Shown in pieces: positions 6,902-9,603 of a stretch of 9,603 nucleotides of DNA. Made by a program: the position numbers and the translations under genes. Source of the stretch: DASTHS01 sp035718085 (GTDB lineage: Bacteria; Actinomycetota; Acidimicrobiia; Acidimicrobiales; Palsa-688). Position 1 is the first letter of the stretch. Each line of letters opens with the position of its first letter. The stretch is from positions 1 to 9,603 of the forward strand of contig DASTHS010000058.1 of assembly GCA_035718085.1 (NCBI GenBank), given 5' to 3'. The notes under the pieces are model-generated. The model was not told where the DNA came from and made no database searches. It saw only the letters and a program-made list of their open reading frames with translations.

Positions 6902-8086
6902 ATGGGGTTCTCCGGTGACCCGCTCTTCGCCCACGGCCTCTCGCTGGCCGTGTGGATCATCCTGGTGGTGAAGGTCGTCGCGGTCTTCGCCATCACGCTC
7001 CTGTCGGTGCTGTTCATGGTCATGTACGAGCGCAAGGCGGTGGCCCTGCTCGGTGTGCGCTACGGCCCGAACCGGGCCGGCCCCGGCGGGTGGCTGCAGT
7101 CGCTGGCCGACGGGGTGAAGCTGTTCTTCAAGGAGGCGTTCACCCCGGCCCGGGCCGACCGGCCGGTCTACAAGATGGCCCCCTACCTGGCGCTGGCGCC
7201 GGCCCTGCTGGCCATGGCCGTGGTGCCCTTCGGCGGCACCATCACCGTCGCCCACCACACCACCCGCCTGCAGCTGGTCGACCCGCAGTGGGGGATCCTC
7301 TTCTTCCTGATGTGCTCGGGCGTCGCCATCTACGGCGTGATGCTCGCCGGGTGGTCGTCGGGGGCGAAGTACTCGCTGCTGGCCTCGGTCCGGGCCAGCG
7401 CCCAGATGGTCTCCTACGAGGCGGTGCTGGGCCTCACCATCGCCGCCGTCGTGATCGAGACCGGCTCGCTGCACACCAGCGCCATCGTGGCCAGCCAGCA
7501 CGGCGGGTTCCTCTGGCACTGGAACATCATCCGCACCGCCTTCGTGCCCTTCGCCCTCTACTCGATCGCCGCCACCGCGGAGATCACCAGGGCGCCGTTC
7601 GACCTTGTGGAGGCCGAGGAGGAGATCTCCGGCGGGTTCAACATGGAGTACTCCTCCATCGGTTTCGCCCTCTTCTACCTGGCCGAGTACGCCAACCTGG
7701 TCGTGCAGTCGGCGCTGATCACCACCCTGTGGCTCGGCGGCCCCGACGGCCCGCGCATCGCCGGCCACTCGATCGGGCCGTTCTGGTTCGCCCTCAAGGT
7801 GCTCATCCTGCTGTTCATCTTCGTGTGGATGCGGGCCACGCTGCCCCGGGTGCGCTACGACCAGCTGATGGAGCTGGGCTGGAAGCGGCTCATCCCCCTG
7901 GCGTTGGCGTGGCTGATGATCATCTCGGGGTTCGAGGTCAGCCGGTCGTGGGGCTTCGCCGCCGCCGGCGCGTCGGCACTCGGGTTCGCCCTCCTGCTGC
8001 GGGCCATCGACGTCGGCCGGGGCGCCACCGCGATGGACGTGCAGCTCAGCGCCGACGCCGAGACCCGCTCGGGGGCGTCGTCATGA
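6902..8086 (+). CDS. nuoH: NADH-quinone oxidoreductase subunit H (membrane subunit, quinone channel)
   Basis: NuoH is the membrane subunit that joins the two arms, forming the quinone entry tunnel with NuoB and NuoD and linking quinone reduction to proton pumping. Conserved elements are YERKAVALLGVRYGPNRAGPGG (42-63), AKYSLLASVRASAQMVSYE ending in Glu173, the acidic loop ITRAPFDLVEAEEEISGGF (228-246) followed by NMEYSS, and RATLPRVRYDQLMELGWKRL before the last core helix. About eight membrane segments can be picked out by eye, starting at 16-41. The length is 394 residues against about 325 in E. coli. Beyond the normal end there is another hydrophobic stretch (351-366) and a short polar tail. 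The gene starts three bases after nuoG, and its TGA overlaps the nuoI start as ATGA. Confidence 0.97.
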   Translation: MGFSGDPLFAHGLSLAVWIILVVKVVAVFAITLLSVLFMVMYERKAVALLGVRYGPNRAGPGGWLQSLADGVKLFFKEAFTPARADRPVYKMAPYLALAPALLAMAVVPFGGTITVAHHTTRLQLVDPQWGILFFLMCSGVAIYGVMLAGWSSGAKYSLLASVRASAQMVSYEAVLGLTIAAVVIETGSLHTSAIVASQHGGFLWHWNIIRTAFVPFALYSIAATAEITRAPFDLVEAEEEISGGFNMEYSSIGFALFYLAEYANLVVQSALITTLWLGGPDGPRIAGHSIGPFWFALKVLILLFIFVWMRATLPRVRYDQLMELGWKRLIPLALAWLMIISGFEVSRSWGFAAAGASALGFALLLRAIDVGRGATAMDVQLSADAETRSGASS

Positions 8087-8859
8087 GCTTCACCGACTCG
8101 TTCACCAACTTCTTCAAGGGCTTCGGCGTCACCGGCAAGCTCCTCTGGAAGCCGAAGATCACCAGCCAGTACCCCGAGCAGAAGCGCCCCAAGGCGGAGC
8201 GCTTCCACGGCCGCCACGTGCTCAACCGCTACGAGGACGGCATGGAGAAGTGCATCGGGTGCGAGCTGTGCGCCGGCGTGTGCCCCGCCCGCTGCATCTA
8301 CGTGCGTGGCGCCGACAACCCGCCGAGCGACCCGGTCTCGCCGGGCGAGCGCTACGGCTTCGTCTACGAGATCAACTTCCTGCGCTGCATCCACTGCGAC
8401 ATGTGCGTCGAGGCGTGCCCCACCGAGGCGATCACCGAGTCGAAGATGTTCGAGTTCTCCTTCGTCGACCGGGCCGACGCCATCTACACGAAGGCGGAGC
8501 TGCTCGTCGGCGACGACGGCAACCCCCGCCAGCTGCCCTGGGAGCACTGGCAGCCCGGCGACGAGGCCAACACCTCGGCGTGGATGCGTGCCACCAGCCC
8601 GGGCGGCAACGCCACCATGGAGGGCCGCCCGCTGTGGTCGGGCGAGCTCGGCCACGGCGTGCGGCCAGCGCAGCTGGGGCAGAGCGACCCGGCCAGCGCA
8701 GACCAGACCGCCCCGTTCGACACGCCAGTGCGCGGCGTCATGGCCGACGCGCTGCGCGCCATCGGCGTGCGCACGGTGCCCTACTCCCGCGACGCCGGGC
8801 GCGACGACAAGCGGGCCACCCTGCGCGAGCGCCTGGCCGCCGCCCGGAGCCGGTCGTGA
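8083..8859 (+). CDS. nuoI: NADH-quinone oxidoreductase subunit I (23 kDa, two 4Fe-4S clusters N6a/N6b)
   Basis: NuoI is a double 4Fe-4S ferredoxin that carries electrons from NuoG to cluster N2 in NuoB. The two motifs are CIGCELCAGVCP (Cys57, 60, 63, 67) and CIHCDMCVEACP (Cys102, 105, 108, 112). By the usual crossed pattern, Cys57/60/63 with Cys112 hold one cluster and Cys102/105/108 with Cys67 the other. The N-terminal region (about 1-30) matches the membrane-surface helix of the family. The family fold ends around residue 145-150 (AIYTKAELLV). The protein then continues to 258 residues, against about 180 in E. coli, with a polar tail ending in a charged, probably helical segment (about 219-256). 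The start is ATG at 8083, overlapping the nuoH stop; a G-run at 8071-8075 is the only nearby ribosome-site candidate. The TGA overlaps the nuoJ GTG start. Confidence 0.96.
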   Translation: MSFTDSFTNFFKGFGVTGKLLWKPKITSQYPEQKRPKAERFHGRHVLNRYEDGMEKCIGCELCAGVCPARCIYVRGADNPPSDPVSPGERYGFVYEINFLRCIHCDMCVEACPTEAITESKMFEFSFVDRADAIYTKAELLVGDDGNPRQLPWEHWQPGDEANTSAWMRATSPGGNATMEGRPLWSGELGHGVRPAQLGQSDPASADQTAPFDTPVRGVMADALRAIGVRTVPYSRDAGRDDKRATLRERLAAARSRS

Positions 8860-9482
8860 GCGGCCTGGTCGCCGGGCTGGTCGCCGCCGGCACCCCCGCA
8901 TCGGTGCACCTGGCCCACGCCTCGGCGTGGGCGGTGTTCGCCACCGGCGCGGTGCTGATCCTCGCCGGCGCGCTCGGCGTGGTGCTGCTGCGCAACCCGG
9001 TGCACTGCGCCCTCATGCTCGTGGTGACGCTCTTCGGCGTGGCCGTCGAGTTCGTCGACCAGTCGGCAGACTTCCTCGCCGCCGTGCAGATCATCGTCTA
9101 CGCCGGCGCCGTGGTCATCCTGTTCCTGTTCGTGATCATGTTCCTCGGCGTCGACCGGCGCGAGGAGCGACGCAGGGAGCCGTTCATCGGCCAGAAGCCG
9201 CTCGCGGTGATCCTCGGCCTGGTGACCCTCGCCGAGCTGCTCATCGTGTCGCGCGTGGGCGACTGGTCGGCGGGTGCCCACGGGGTGGCGGGCGACCTCT
9301 ACGGCCCCGGGGAGAACATCCAGAAGCTCGGCCAGTCGATCTACACCCGCTACCTGCTGCCCTTCGAGATGACCGCCGCCCTGCTGGTCATCGCCGTGGT
9401 CGCCACCGTCGTGCTGGCCCGCCAGCAGCAGCGCCACGCCACCGAGCTCACCCGTGAAGAACAGGAGGCCGTGGGCCGATGA
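8856..9482 (+). CDS. nuoJ: NADH-quinone oxidoreductase subunit J (membrane subunit, ND6 homologue)
   Basis: NuoJ is a small membrane subunit of the proximal pumping arm; its third helix carries the conserved tyrosine and flexible turn implicated in coupling. The 208-residue protein shows five hydrophobic segments (about 26-44, 51-67, 77-97, 116-133 and 172-190). The diagnostic RNPVHCALMLV (46-56) and FLAAVQIIVYAGAVVILFLF (73-92, with Tyr82) are both present. A short charged tail (QQQRHATELTREEQEAVGR) ends the protein. The start is GTG at 8856, overlapping the nuoI stop as GTGA, with GGAG six bases upstream (8846-8849). The stop overlaps the nuoK ATG. The first 20 or so residues are weakly conserved in the family, so a slightly later start cannot be excluded, but the ribosome site favours this one. 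Confidence 0.95.
   Translation: MSGLVAGLVAAGTPASVHLAHASAWAVFATGAVLILAGALGVVLLRNPVHCALMLVVTLFGVAVEFVDQSADFLAAVQIIVYAGAVVILFLFVIMFLGVDRREERRREPFIGQKPLAVILGLVTLAELLIVSRVGDWSAGAHGVAGDLYGPGENIQKLGQSIYTRYLLPFEMTAALLVIAVVATVVLARQQQRHATELTREEQEAVGR
9463..9468 (+). promoter_or_regulatory. Ribosome-binding site of nuoK
   Basis: AGGAGG, the strongest Shine-Dalgarno match in the window, lies ten bases before the nuoK ATG and inside the last codons of nuoJ. The nearer GTG at 9471 is out of frame with nuoK, so the ATG at 9479 is the start. Confidence 0.7.
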
Positions 9483-9603
9483 CCGTGCCCGGTGCCTGGT
9501 ACCTGACCCTCGCCGCAGTGCTCTTCGGCCTGGGCGCCACCGGCCTGCTCGTGCGCCGCAACGTGCTGGTGATGTTCATGTGCGTCGAGCTCATGCTCAA
9601 CGC
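9479..9603 (+). CDS. nuoK: NADH-quinone oxidoreductase subunit K, 5' part (ND4L homologue)
   Basis: The first 41 codons and two further bases are visible before the right edge. NuoK is a three-helix membrane subunit of the proton path. Helix 1 (about 6-25) is followed by RRNVLVMFMCVELMLN, which is diagnostic of the family; Glu37 here corresponds to the essential membrane glutamate known as Glu36 in E. coli. The ATG overlaps the nuoJ stop as ATGA. The rest of the gene lies outside the window. Confidence 0.95.
   Translation, partial: MTVPGAWYLTLAAVLFGLGATGLLVRRNVLVMFMCVELMLN

Noticed and set aside
3626..7768. A 1380-codon open frame on the - strand opposite nuoF, nuoG and nuoH
   Set aside because: It is a GC-driven shadow. 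Stop codons are rare in very GC-rich DNA, the product is a low-complexity Gly/Ala/His/Arg/Val mixture with no recognisable domain, and the + strand is fully accounted for by clear complex I genes.
6952..8082. An in-frame upstream stretch that would make a 635-residue protein ending in NuoI
   Set aside because: The upstream part overlaps nuoH out of frame and is Arg/Gly/Ala/His-rich without motifs. The nuoI ATG at 8083, overlapping the nuoH stop, gives the normal NuoI N-terminus.
1..9603. A new defence, mobile or biosynthetic system within the window
   Set aside because: Every base outside short gaps belongs to recognisable complex I genes in conserved order; there are no foreign genes, repeats, integration scars or unusual composition.

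Overview
The window is an uninterrupted stretch of a nuo operon, which encodes proton-pumping NADH:quinone oxidoreductase (respiratory complex I). All genes are on the + strand in the standard bacterial order: the 3' end of nuoC, complete nuoD, nuoE, nuoF, nuoG, nuoH, nuoI and nuoJ, and the 5' end of nuoK. The order implies nuoA-nuoB before the window and nuoL-nuoM-nuoN after it, but these are not visible. No mobile element, RNA gene, CRISPR array or broken gene was found.

The DNA is very GC-rich (about 70% or more, judged by eye) with G/C strongly preferred at third codon positions. GTG starts are frequent (nuoE, nuoG, nuoJ). Separate nuoC and nuoD genes, a long NuoE with a Pro/Gly/Ala tail and a long NuoG fit a high-GC actinobacterium. 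An Acidimicrobiia-type member is my best guess, but no taxonomic marker confirms it.

Layout: nuoC tail (2-259), 57-nt gap, nuoD (317-1861), 84-nt gap, nuoE (1946-2773), then a tightly packed run. E/F overlap as ATGA, F/G overlap by 8 nt, G/H are 3 nt apart, H/I overlap as ATGA, I/J as GTGA and J/K as ATGA. This indicates one transcript with translational coupling. The only gap with visible structure lies between nuoD and nuoE: two perfect short GC hairpins stand directly in front of the nuoE ribosome-binding site.

How the products work together: NuoF (FMN, cluster N3), NuoE (N1a) and NuoG (N1b, N4, N5, N7) form the NADH-oxidising module. NuoI (N6a, N6b), with NuoC, NuoD and the unseen NuoB (N2), carries electrons to quinone, which binds at the NuoD/NuoH junction. 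NuoH, NuoJ and NuoK belong to the proton-pumping membrane arm. Every cluster-ligating cysteine and the quinone-site His/Tyr/Asp of NuoD that I checked are present, so the enzyme looks functional.

I see no undescribed biological system here. Points worth a second look are accessory extensions on several subunits (NuoD N-terminus, NuoE, NuoH and NuoI C-termini, NuoG N-terminus and linker), a seven-residue enlargement of the loop before the last N3 cysteine of NuoF, and the paired hairpins before nuoE.
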